Source: Candidatus Thermoflexus tengchongensis (GTDB lineage Bacteria > Chloroflexota > Anaerolineae > Thermoflexales > Thermoflexaceae). From it: DNA of 47,741 nucleotides. The stretch covers positions 1-47,741 of the forward strand of contig JAEVEX010000058.1 of NCBI GenBank assembly GCA_016842085.1. The letters are read 5' to 3'. The notes below the pieces were generated by a model, which was given only the letters and a program-made list of their open reading frames with translations, did not search any database and was not told the DNA's origin. Positions 9,001 to 16,021 of the stretch are shown here, piece after piece. Numbering within the stretch: the first letter of the stretch is position 1; each line of letters starts with the position of its first letter. The position numbers were made by a program, and so were the translations under genes.

Positions 9001-12000
9001 CCGCCCTGTTCCCCAACGGAGACTTTGAGGCCGATGGGGGATGGGCCAGCTATGGAAGCGGGATCGCCTGGGGCTATGCCGCCGGGGCGGGCCGAAATGG
9101 GAGCCGGGCCCTCTGGATCCGCACCACCCAGGAAGGCGACCACTGGGTGGGGAACTTCTCCAGCAGCTGGCAGGCCGGAGCGCCTTACTGGATCGGGGCC
9201 TGGGTGCGGGGGAGCGGAGGGGTGTGCCTGACGGTGTCCGCCCGAGCCGGATGGGAGCAAGCGGCAGCCTGCGGGACGGCGACGACGGACTGGCAGTGGC
9301 TGGAAGGGCGGATCGTCCTCCCACCGGATGCCACCCAGTTCCACCTCCTGATCCGAACGGGGGTGGGAGAGGTCTGGATCGATGAGGTGCGCATCGGCCC
9401 ACCCCTGACCCCATGGCGGATCGAACGCTGGGATCGGGAGGTCAGCGGATGCAGTGGATGTGTGCAGCCTACCTTCACCTTCTACAACGGACTGGGATGG
9501 AAGCTGCAGGAGCGCATCGAGAAGGACAACGGGACGCTTCAGAGCGTGCGCAACTGGGTTTATGATCCCCTGGGGCGGGTGATGCGGGAGGACCTCCCGG
9601 TGGAGGAGCTATTTTCCTGGGAGTTCCTCCGACCGACCGGATGGGAGAGCCGACCGGCCACCCGCACGACCTACGATGCCCTGGATCGCCCTCTTACCAT
9701 CACCGCCCCCGACGGCTCCGTCACCCGCTATGCCTACGCCGACGGCGGCGTCCTGGCCCTCGATCCCAACGGCCACCAGACCTTACGGTGCACCGACGGC
9801 CTGGGCCGCCTGGCCGAAGTCTACACCTTCCAGGGCGCCTTCTCCGCCCCCACCCTCGCCGCCCAGCCCCTCGCCGTCGCCCGCTACCGCTTCAACGCCC
9901 TCGACCGCCTCACCGACGTCCGGGACCCCCTGGGCAACCGGATCCGCATCGCCTACGACCCCCTGGGCCGCAAGGTGCGGATGGACGACCCGGCGATGGG
10001 GACCTGGTTCTACCGCTACGACCCGGCCGGCAACCTCCTCGCCCAGGTGGACGGACGGGGCTGGGCGGTGAACTTCTACTACGACCCCCTCAACCGGCTG
10101 AAGGGGAAGACCTACACGCCGGGTATTTCCGACGGCGCCGCCTACGTCCCGCCGCCGGATCCGGGGCCTTCCGGATATGCCGTGGGCTATGCCTACGACG
10201 AGCCCGGATACGGGGCCTCCCTCGGCCGCAAGACCCGCGCCTGGACCGCCGACGGCATCCAGCGGACCTGGGCCTACGACCCCCGGGGCCGGGTCACCAC
10301 CGCCACCCTCACCATAGACGGCCAGCCCTTCCTCCAGACCTTCGCCTACGACGCGATGGATCGCCTCACCCGGCGGGTGGACCCCGACGGCGAGGCCCTC
10401 CAGCTCGCCTACGGCCCCCACGGCTGGCCCACCGCCCTCACCGGATGGGGCACCTACGCCCAGAACGCCACCTACAACGCGGCAGGCCAGCTCACCGGGC
10501 TCTCCCTCCTCGGCGGTGGCGTGCTGAACCGCACCTACGACCCCCGCACCCTGCGGGTGACCCGCATCCAGGGCCCCGGGCTGGACCTGGGCTACGCCTA
10601 CGATCCGGCCGGGAACGTCCTTCGGATCACCGACACGGCCCGCTCGGAGGTCTGGACCTTCGCCTACGACGAGCTGGACCGCCTCATCGGGATGAGCGGG
10701 CCGGTGAGCGGGACCTGGACCCTGGACGAAGGAGGGCGGTGGCTGCAGCGGACGGAAGGGGCGCAGACCTGGACGTATGACTACGGCGACCCCGCCCCGC
10801 CCTCCGCTCCGCCGGGGCCTTACCGGGTCTACCTCCCCCTGATCGCCAAAAGCCCCACTGTCCGCTGCCTGGACGAGGCCTGGCACGCCGCCTGGGTGGA
10901 GCGCGATACAGGCCGCTCCTGGCGGCTGCTTTCCGTAAGCGATGGCACCACATTGGGGTATGATGGGAACGGGAACGTCCTCACCCGCACCGTGGGCGGT
11001 GCCGAATGGCGCTATGTTTACGATGCGGAGAACCGCCTGGCGGAGGTGTGGCGGGGCGCGGAGCGGGTGGCCGCCTTCCGCTACGACGCCGAAGGGAACC
11101 GGACCGTGCGGGAGGTGGCGGGGGTCCGCACCGTGGCCGTGGACGACGGCTACGAGGTCCGGGGCGGGGTGGTGCGGAAGGTCTACCGCCTGGGCGGCGA
11201 GGCGGTGGCCGTGCGGGAGGGGGGCGGAGTCTGGGCCGTGGTAGGGGACCACCTGGGCAGCCTCGCCGTCCTGGCCCAGGGGGGAAGCCCGGCGGGCCTC
11301 ACCCGCTATCTCCCGTATGGCGCCATCCGCCTGGAGACCGGCCTCTTCCCCACCGACCGCCGCTTCACCGGCCAGCGGTGGGAAGTGGTGCTGGGACTCT
11401 ATGACTACCGGGCGCGATTCTATGACCCGACGCTGGGGCGGTTCCTCCAGCCGGACAGCCTGGTGCAGGCCGATGCCAGGAACCCAACACCTTACTTACC
11501 TCTGGCGGTCTCTTACGCTCATCCGAAGACCCTGGAACAGTGGAACCAGCTCCAGCAGTCACGCTGGCAGCCGAAGTCCCAGGCCCCCAGCACGCCGGCG
11601 GTCCTGGACCCGCAGTTCCTGAACCGCTATGCTTACGCCCGCAACAACCCCCTGGCCTATGTGGATGACACAGGCCACATCGCCTGGTGGGTGGTGGGCG
11701 GTATTTTTGGCGGGGTGGTGGGCCTCGGGGCTTATGCCCTTACCCATCGGGATCGCTTTGACTGGCGGGAGGCAGCGCTGTGGACGGCAGGCGGGGCGGT
11801 GGTCGGTGCCACCTTTGGGGCGGGAGCCCAGTGGGTGGCCGGGGCGCTGGGGACGGCAGAGGCCGCTACGACAGCGGCGACGGCAGCGACGGCAACCAGT
11901 CCTTGGGCTTTGCCGGCCCTCCAGCGTGGTCAGCTGATTCACCGCATGCTGGGGGCCAATCTCCCCCCGAACTTCCCAGTCATTGACCGCTTTGTGAACG

Positions 12001-12269
12001 GAGTGGCGACAAGCATCAAAACGCTGGATCTTAATGCTCCAACCTACCAGAATATCAGTATGCTGACAAACAAGGTGCAGGGCTATATCAACACACTGGC
12101 TAATTTCCAAGGAGCTCGACATATACAAGCGCATATGATTACAGGGCGTGAATTGCTCTTGGCTGTCCCGAGTGGTGCGGGCACGCAGGCACAATGGGCT
12201 GCGCTTCAGGCATTGCAGCAATATGCAGCGAACCTGGGCGTGATACTGACCATTGTTCAGATCCCATGA
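6090..12269 (+). CDS. Giant secreted Rhs/YD-repeat polymorphic toxin with predicted nuclease tip
   Basis: A 2059-aa protein. Residues 1-20 look like a Sec signal (hydrophobic PVVALVLIGLLG). A Pro-rich spacer follows at about 50-72. An SpvB/TcaC-like region lies near 230-260 (GGIRPTLGLAYNSRRIDG). YD repeats run from about 760 to 1720, interrupted near 970-1105 by a jelly-roll-like insert that could bind carbohydrate. RVYLPLIAK lies near 1580. The Rhs core end has DRRFTGQRW and NRYAYARNNPLAYVDDTGH (to about 1860). A hydrophobic pretoxin segment precedes a toxin domain from about 1944 to the end. That domain has RGQLIHRMLG, NFPVIDRF and ATSIKTLDL, resembling PD-(D/E)XK-type nuclease toxins of contact-dependent systems (from memory). 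The family builds a YD shell around the cleaved toxin. The ATG at 6090 is chosen for its RBS, signal peptide and promoter spacing. The presumed immunity gene starts 20 nt after the stop. Confidence 0.9.
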   Translation: MARMRLPVVALVLIGLLGQPLSPLPRSPVASPPAATLSKPVAAPRFQSPLPPPTPPAPAPSPPPPLPLPPPEEIPVTPGTAARFLHGRVTVEVPPAAPIARLRLAMREQRRLGAGQAGIALAFDLQAADGTGAPLSRFAAPLTITLRLGEWVNWSSRPDWLRPWVGYFDEAARRWVPISPTFVDEAAGILAFPTDHLSVFGAGTQGVTVSGWVLNFNDTRVDRFAGALVWAYPLDLPPGPGGIRPTLGLAYNSRRIDGVLTWAQSDGVGWGWSLDVAEIMWRNVRRCWDGAHYYLCWDAVPLLVLNGEALKLVPETALPGNVQYLGPGSEYHFRTEDERFWRIVWKPGPENGWWEVTLPDGTRYRLGTTPDSRQTLRGSIGQTTGVATVRWRVKEIVYPAGVTAAFTYTEQTLSQQCDLFRAAGLMGSNENCTGDDPNSERASYLTQIEYPGTRVRIVWDRRWNGNGPNDGFGAQAYRGDFTDAGMAAIFWQTDAVQRVVVERQRGDGTWAVVREIRFTYGTFIPEDETNKRLRILTQIQEWAPEGSAWKALPPLTFGYTGYPNKDWCNVFAQPCSEWDQARFFYPRLTRLDNGYGGRIEIGYETPDGGHWQAKNYRVAWRTVTDGLGGGWQEAYAYSGDPRGRCYLFWGEDQTGCTWPDAFTGPTGGPFLGYREVSVAIRDLAGSLVRSEWNRFALPEGPTNDPWPVRGRMRQAALSDPDGRVLQTVDIAYGISPTAGGAHFVFPQRQDTATDGRTARTEWRYDAYGNVTAVFEHGFLDVSGDERTTHRGYAYNLSAWILDKVAWERVYEGLTEDIGGTALQTETRFFYDGASSFTTPPTKGLLTRVDRGKEGWGWVTEQAAYDAYGNPTVLTDARGFTTTFGYDPSGVYRVWERNALGHTTRYEYYGVNESDPGAGRGPVGALKRVVDPNGAATAYTYDPFGRLVGEIHPGDSWTLPTRQWVYGTPRPAALFPNGDFEADGGWASYGSGIAWGYAAGAGRNGSRALWIRTTQEGDHWVGNFSSSWQAGAPYWIGAWVRGSGGVCLTVSARAGWEQAAACGTATTDWQWLEGRIVLPPDATQFHLLIRTGVGEVWIDEVRIGPPLTPWRIERWDREVSGCSGCVQPTFTFYNGLGWKLQERIEKDNGTLQSVRNWVYDPLGRVMREDLPVEELFSWEFLRPTGWESRPATRTTYDALDRPLTITAPDGSVTRYAYADGGVLALDPNGHQTLRCTDGLGRLAEVYTFQGAFSAPTLAAQPLAVARYRFNALDRLTDVRDPLGNRIRIAYDPLGRKVRMDDPAMGTWFYRYDPAGNLLAQVDGRGWAVNFYYDPLNRLKGKTYTPGISDGAAYVPPPDPGPSGYAVGYAYDEPGYGASLGRKTRAWTADGIQRTWAYDPRGRVTTATLTIDGQPFLQTFAYDAMDRLTRRVDPDGEALQLAYGPHGWPTALTGWGTYAQNATYNAAGQLTGLSLLGGGVLNRTYDPRTLRVTRIQGPGLDLGYAYDPAGNVLRITDTARSEVWTFAYDELDRLIGMSGPVSGTWTLDEGGRWLQRTEGAQTWTYDYGDPAPPSAPPGPYRVYLPLIAKSPTVRCLDEAWHAAWVERDTGRSWRLLSVSDGTTLGYDGNGNVLTRTVGGAEWRYVYDAENRLAEVWRGAERVAAFRYDAEGNRTVREVAGVRTVAVDDGYEVRGGVVRKVYRLGGEAVAVREGGGVWAVVGDHLGSLAVLAQGGSPAGLTRYLPYGAIRLETGLFPTDRRFTGQRWEVVLGLYDYRARFYDPTLGRFLQPDSLVQADARNPTPYLPLAVSYAHPKTLEQWNQLQQSRWQPKSQAPSTPAVLDPQFLNRYAYARNNPLAYVDDTGHIAWWVVGGIFGGVVGLGAYALTHRDRFDWREAALWTAGGAVVGATFGAGAQWVAGALGTAEAATTAATAATATSPWALPALQRGQLIHRMLGANLPPNFPVIDRFVNGVATSIKTLDLNAPTYQNISMLTNKVQGYINTLANFQGARHIQAHMITGRELLLAVPSGAGTQAQWAALQALQQYAANLGVILTIVQIP

Positions 12270-12289
12270 CCTGATGGAGGAGAAGCGGC

Positions 12290-12748
12290 ATGATCGAGGT
12301 GGCTGAAGTCTTCATCTGGGGCAACAAAGCGTATCTCCCCGTCATTGGCAAGACGGAGGTTGGTTTTTTCTGGGAAACCGGTCCACTCCTGACCGCGGAA
12401 CTCACCGTCGATGCGTTGACCACAGCCCTGGAGGAGATTGTTAGAATCGGCAATCCTCCGATGCGCCATCCAACCCAGGCCGAGTTTCGCCGATTGACGC
12501 CGGTTCAGAAGGCCATTGGTATACGCAGCTGGAAGAAGATGGCTCAGGCGGGGGTCATTCGCTGTGGAATCTGGTGGACAAAGGACAGGATCCTGGTGGC
12601 CTTTTCACCTCGGGAGGCAAAGGACATTCAAGAGATCGATTTTGCACATCAGAAGGAATTCCCCCTCGACACCCCGCTGAGAGCTATTGCCGAATTCATT
12701 CTACAAGAAGTGTATGCTCGGCGAGCCGGGTCAACCGAGAAGGCATAA
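12290..12748 (+). CDS. Presumed immunity protein for the first Rhs toxin
   Basis: A 152-aa soluble protein beginning MIEVAEVFIWGNKAYLP, with a mixed alpha/beta pattern and no signal or membrane segment. GGAGGAG lies about 8 nt before the ATG, and only 20 nt separate it from the toxin stop. The immunity role is inferred from this fixed position, as for rhsI or cdiI genes. I recognise no named immunity family. It would act in the cytoplasm by binding the nuclease tip. Confidence 0.6.
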   Translation: MIEVAEVFIWGNKAYLPVIGKTEVGFFWETGPLLTAELTVDALTTALEEIVRIGNPPMRHPTQAEFRRLTPVQKAIGIRSWKKMAQAGVIRCGIWWTKDRILVAFSPREAKDIQEIDFAHQKEFPLDTPLRAIAEFILQEVYARRAGSTEKA

Positions 12749-12777
12749 ATTCTAAACCCCCGTTGGATAGTGAGTAG

Positions 12778-12879
12778 AGGGATGAGCAGAGTGTAGTGCG
12801 AGGGTATGAGGTGGTAGGGCGTGGGATCCAGGTAGCGGAAGGGGTGTTTCAGATCAGCAATGCCCTCGTAAGGAGGTGA
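12778..12879 (+). pseudogene. Stub of a deleted toxin C-terminus
   Basis: A 33-codon open stretch encodes a tail ending RGIQVAEGVFQISNALVRR and then TGA. It stops 3 nt before the ATG of the TPR gene, with the gene's RBS (AAGGAGGTGAGGG) inside the last codons. This is the same spacing seen for the other toxin/immunity pairs in the array. It is therefore best read as the last residues of a lost toxin whose core and most of whose toxin domain were deleted. No core homology remains. Confidence 0.4.
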
Positions 12880-12882
12880 GGG

Positions 12883-13455
12883 ATGGAGTGGGAGCTGGTG
12901 GAGAAACTGATTCGGGGGAACGAGTTGCGACTCCAGAAGGGCTTTGAAAAAGCGCTGGAGATCTATTTCGGACTTCCCAATCGGCTCCCGGAAGATTCAG
13001 AGCTGCGAGCCTACATATATGCGCTGATCTCAAGCTGTTACTTTCATCTGAATCGTTACTATGAGGCGGTGGCTTTCACCGAGAAGGCCGTGGCGCGAAT
13101 GCCGGAGGAAGTCCGATGGCACGAACAGTTGGCCGAATATTGCTGGCTGGGGACACTGGATCTGGAGCGGGCGGCTCAGGAAGTGCGCAAGGCCATCCAG
13201 CTGAACCCGAATTATGTGGGAGCCCTGGTGCTGGGGGCTGCCATTTATGGGGAGCCGGAGGAGGTGATCCGCCTGGAGGAGGCCATCGAGTGGATGGAGC
13301 GAGCCGTGCAGCTGGATCCGAATAATCCAGACTATTACATTCGTTTGGGCGCTCTTTATCATGATGCAGGTCGGGTGGAGGAAGCAAAGCGAGTGTGGAT
13401 GAAGGCCCTTTTGTGCAGGGTTCCCCTTCGAGCGGAATCCGTGGGATGGGTTTGA
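12883..13455 (+). CDS. TPR-repeat protein, probable orphan immunity gene
   Basis: A 190-aa protein of helical TPR-type repeats. Clear units include AIQLNPNYVGALVLGAAIY, AVQLDPNNPDYYIRLGALY (about 143-161) and an earlier AVARMPEEVRWHEQLAEYC. There is no signal peptide. A strong AGGAGG lies 7 nt before the ATG. It follows a 33-codon toxin stub and precedes a restarted Rhs core, exactly where the other cassettes carry immunity genes. I infer an immunity gene kept after loss of its toxin. A general TPR scaffold role is the alternative. Confidence 0.6.
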   Translation: MEWELVEKLIRGNELRLQKGFEKALEIYFGLPNRLPEDSELRAYIYALISSCYFHLNRYYEAVAFTEKAVARMPEEVRWHEQLAEYCWLGTLDLERAAQEVRKAIQLNPNYVGALVLGAAIYGEPEEVIRLEEAIEWMERAVQLDPNNPDYYIRLGALYHDAGRVEEAKRVWMKALLCRVPLRAESVGWV

Positions 13456-13497
13456 GAACATCTTCTCGGGGAGTAAGGGGGCGAAGCGCTTTTCCGC

Positions 13498-14439
13498 AGC
13501 CTCACCGTCCTGGCCCAGGGGGGAAGCCCGGCGGGTGTGGCCCGGTATCTCCCGTATGGCGCCATTCGTTTTGAGACCGGCCTCTTCCCCACCGACCGCC
13601 GCTTCACTGGCCAGCGGTGGGAGGCGTCGCTGGGACTCTATGACTACCGGGCGCGGTTCTACGACCCCGCCCTGGGCCGCTTCTTGCAACCGGACCCCAT
13701 CGTGCCTGAGCCGGGGAACCCGCAGGCCCTCAACCGGTATGCCTACGTTTACAACAACCCGTTGCGCTACCTGGATGATGGGGGGCATCTCCCGATCGTC
13801 CCCCTCCTGGTGGCGGGGGCGATCATCGCCCTCAAGGTCATCGACTACGGCTGGACGGCGTGGGATGCCTCCCAGAGCCTCCGGGTGCTGCAGGATCCCA
13901 ACGTCTCGGAGGCCGCGAAGGCGGAAGCCGCGGCGAACCTGGCCTTGATAGCGGCCACTGAAGCCGCCGAGCCCGACGAGCTACTACCCATAGCCCTGCC
14001 CCTGGACGACCTGGCCCGCAAAGGCCTCCTGAAGGCAGGTCGGGAGATAGGAGAGCAAGCAACGCAACAGGCCGTGGAGGAGGTCGCATCTGCGGCCATC
14101 CGGAAGCCGCCCATTGTCATCGGGGAGAATATGGAGCGAGTGCGAAGGTACGCTCAGCAAATCGGCGGTGAGACTATTGAGGATTTCATCCCAAAGGGCG
14201 AATGGACTTTCGAGAAAAACCGAATCTGGATTCGGCAAATGCGGGAAGAAGGTCGTCTCATTGTGGATATCGGTCCAGACTTCAGTCGGCGGGTGCAACG
14301 CTGGAAGGAGGGGGAAGTTCCATGGTCCTGGGTTTATAACATGGAGCGGATGGAGTTGAAGGGATACGAAGGATATCGGAAAATCTTTCAGCGTTTTGGG
14401 AAGTGGCGTGGAGGAGTTACGGGCATAGATTTTGACTGA
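13498..14439 (+). CDS. Orphan Rhs tip 1: core end, pretoxin and GENMxRV-type toxin
   Basis: The frame restarts inside the Rhs core at SLTVLAQGGSPAG, copying the first Rhs gene from about nt 11260. It continues through [43 protein letters not shown] and YLDDGGH. The pretoxin (VPLLVAGAIIALKVIDYGW, then LPLDDLARKG) is nearly identical to tip 6. The toxin domain follows: GENMERVRRYAQQIGG, then IWIRQMREEGRLIVDIGPDF, then MERMELKGYEGY. I associate this pattern with C-termini of LXG/Rhs-type toxins but cannot name its activity. It has no credible start: the first GTG is at 13537 and has no RBS. It is probably a silent donor cassette rather than an expressed gene. Confidence 0.75.
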   Translation, partial: SLTVLAQGGSPAGVARYLPYGAIRFETGLFPTDRRFTGQRWEASLGLYDYRARFYDPALGRFLQPDPIVPEPGNPQALNRYAYVYNNPLRYLDDGGHLPIVPLLVAGAIIALKVIDYGWTAWDASQSLRVLQDPNVSEAAKAEAAANLALIAATEAAEPDELLPIALPLDDLARKGLLKAGREIGEQATQQAVEEVASAAIRKPPIVIGENMERVRRYAQQIGGETIEDFIPKGEWTFEKNRIWIRQMREEGRLIVDIGPDFSRRVQRWKEGEVPWSWVYNMERMELKGYEGYRKIFQRFGKWRGGVTGIDFD

Positions 14440-14450
14440 GGAGGTGAGCG

Positions 14451-14885
14451 ATGAGCGTTTTGCTTTCCCAGTTTTTCCTGGAGACTGTTCGGTCAGAGTT
14501 CGCCTTCCTGGTGGAACAGTACGGCTTCTCTGGACCTTATTCAGACTTTTCTTCGTATGTAGACAAAGTTTGGTTTATGGGCAAGAATCTGGCAATCGAG
14601 TTCACTTTCGAATGGCGGGATCAAGATATCTCCTGTCTCATTGTTCGCCTGGAAGATGGGAAAATGCCATCGGGCTGGGCTGTAAATGAGAAGGGGGAAC
14701 GAATTCGGATTTATTTGGCGGTTTGGCTTCAAGAACGAGGCATTCATGAGCCATTATTTACCAAAATAACATCAAAAGATATAGAAGAAAAGATTAAAAC
14801 ACGCATTAAAGATTACGCCAAAATATTGAAGGAATATGGTCATGATATATTACGAGACCAAGCAGATGTTGTGTTTGGATCGTGA
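14451..14885 (+). CDS. Presumed immunity protein of tip 1
   Basis: A 144-aa soluble protein beginning MSVLLSQFFLETV, acidic, with a Lys-rich C-terminal helix (KIKTRIKDYAKILKEYG). GAGGAGGTGAG lies just upstream of the ATG. The gene starts 11 nt after the stop of tip 1. Its DNA is clearly more AT-rich than the core, especially from 14740 to 14880. The function is inferred from position alone; I do not recognise the family. Confidence 0.55.
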   Translation: MSVLLSQFFLETVRSEFAFLVEQYGFSGPYSDFSSYVDKVWFMGKNLAIEFTFEWRDQDISCLIVRLEDGKMPSGWAVNEKGERIRIYLAVWLQERGIHEPLFTKITSKDIEEKIKTRIKDYAKILKEYGHDILRDQADVVFGS

Positions 14886-14906
14886 AGCGACAAGTCACCC
14901 TAGGGC

Positions 14907-15030
14907 ATTGCCTGCAACCGGATCTGCTGGTGCCGGGGCTGGGGAACCCGTAGGACTTTAACAGATACACATATGCCCCCAATAATCCCTGCGCTACACC
15001 GACCCCAGCGGCCACGTTCCGGTCATCCTG
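14907..15030 (+). pseudogene. Degenerate Rhs core end before tip 2
   Basis: The stretch is recognisable as the core end (LGHCLQPDLLVPGLGNP, then NRYTYAPNNP). It carries an in-frame TAG at 14951-14953 and has lost one base near 14990 relative to the other copies, so the reading frame shifts before the PSGH codons. The frame after the shift continues into the tip 2 ORF. It cannot be translated as one protein, so this cassette could be revived only by recombination downstream of the damage or by gene conversion. Confidence 0.7.
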
Positions 15031-15753
15031 GTGATGATGGGGATCGGTGCAGTCAGCGGTGCCCTCATCAACTACGGCTTCCAGGTGGTGGCCAACATCC
15101 GCCAGAACGGCCTCACCGTCCAGGCCTTTACCCACGTCAATTTGGCCTCCATCGGTGCCAGCGCCCTCGCCGGAGCTGTGGGTGGAGCTACATTCTATGG
15201 AGCCAGCGCCGTGCTGGGAACAGGCTTGTGGGGAATGATAGGTGCAGGCGCCTTCAGTGGGGCAACCTCCGGACAAGTCGCACGAGCAACGGAGAACCTC
15301 CTGACCGGAAGGCCGGTGGGGGAAGGATTGGGGGATCCCGCCGAACTGGGACGGGATGCCCTGATCGGTGGCCTCAGCGGCGGGGTCTTTCACGGTGTGG
15401 ATCGGATGGTAATGCGAGCGGCATTTCGGGGAACCTACGTCCGCTATATCTCCGAGGGAGAACTTCAAGCCATCCAGGAAACCGGATTGCTCCGGGGAGG
15501 GAGGCCAGGTAAAACTTATTTTACCACCGATAAATTTGAGGCAGGAGAAGCCTTAAGTCGCTTGGCCTTAAAAGAAGCCCCGATGTATCGAATAGAGTTT
15601 GAGATTAGTTCCCAGGTTCGCATCTATGGTCCTCAGCGAATTCGGCCTTGGTTCTGGCCACGAGATCCTGGATTCCGGGCTGGCTGGGGGATTGAATATT
15701 GGTCCCCAGATCCTGTTCACCCCCGCCTTTTACGCATTGAGCGTTTGAAATAA
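15031..15753 (+). CDS. Orphan Rhs tip 2: pretoxin plus ADP-ribosyltransferase-like toxin
   Basis: A 240-aa frame that continues the degenerate core in a shifted frame. The pretoxin has NGLTVQAFTHVNLA, AGAVGGATFYGAS and ATENLLTGRPVGEGLGDP. It is homologous to the tip 4 pretoxin, Gly/Ala-rich and probably membrane-active. The toxin part begins TYVRYISEGELQAIQETGL, then GRPGKTYFTTDKFEAGEA and MYRIEFEISS. From memory this resembles HYD1-type ADP-ribosyltransferase-like toxin domains, which would modify a target with NAD. The ATG at 15031 lies within the pretoxin and has no RBS, so it is unlikely to be a genuine start. Confidence 0.62.
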   Translation: MMMGIGAVSGALINYGFQVVANIRQNGLTVQAFTHVNLASIGASALAGAVGGATFYGASAVLGTGLWGMIGAGAFSGATSGQVARATENLLTGRPVGEGLGDPAELGRDALIGGLSGGVFHGVDRMVMRAAFRGTYVRYISEGELQAIQETGLLRGGRPGKTYFTTDKFEAGEALSRLALKEAPMYRIEFEISSQVRIYGPQRIRPWFWPRDPGFRAGWGIEYWSPDPVHPRLLRIERLK

Positions 15754-15765
15754 GGGGATATAATT

Positions 15766-16011
15766 ATGGGAACAAAATCCCAGTTAATTATCGTAGAACC
15801 TTATGATGAGTTTGAAATCATTTATGGAGAAGTTTCTCGAATTCCTTTCCTGTTTCGAGCCACAGATGGCCGTGTTTTCTATTTATGGCCCTACGGATTG
15901 CTTGATCAATTGCTAAATTGGTGGCTAAATGGAATTATGGATGTGATGATAATAGATCATAAAACTAAGAAATGGATAGGTAGGGGAGATTTAAAGAAAA
16001 TTAAAATGTAA
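15766..16011 (+). CDS. Presumed immunity protein of tip 2
   Basis: An 81-aa protein beginning MGTKSQLIIVEPYDEF, with a hydrophobic Trp-rich middle (LLDQLLNWWLNGIM) and a Lys-rich tail. It starts 12 nt after the tip 2 stop. The upstream AAGGGGATA is a fair RBS. The DNA is markedly AT-rich compared with the flanking cores, suggesting separate ancestry. The immunity role rests on position only. Confidence 0.5.
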   Translation: MGTKSQLIIVEPYDEFEIIYGEVSRIPFLFRATDGRVFYLWPYGLLDQLLNWWLNGIMDVMIIDHKTKKWIGRGDLKKIKM

Positions 16012-16021
16012 TGTAAGGTTC

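Noticed and set aside
5988-9344. Very long minus-strand open frame (over 1100 codons) opposite the first Rhs gene
   Set aside because: It is an antisense by-product of GC-rich codon use; the composition is dominated by Pro, Gly, Arg and Val without domains, and the plus-strand Rhs protein is clear.
15031-15060. ATG triplet at 15031 as a genuine start of an independent gene
   Set aside because: No RBS, and protein homology to other tips continues upstream of it in the same frame after the frameshift.
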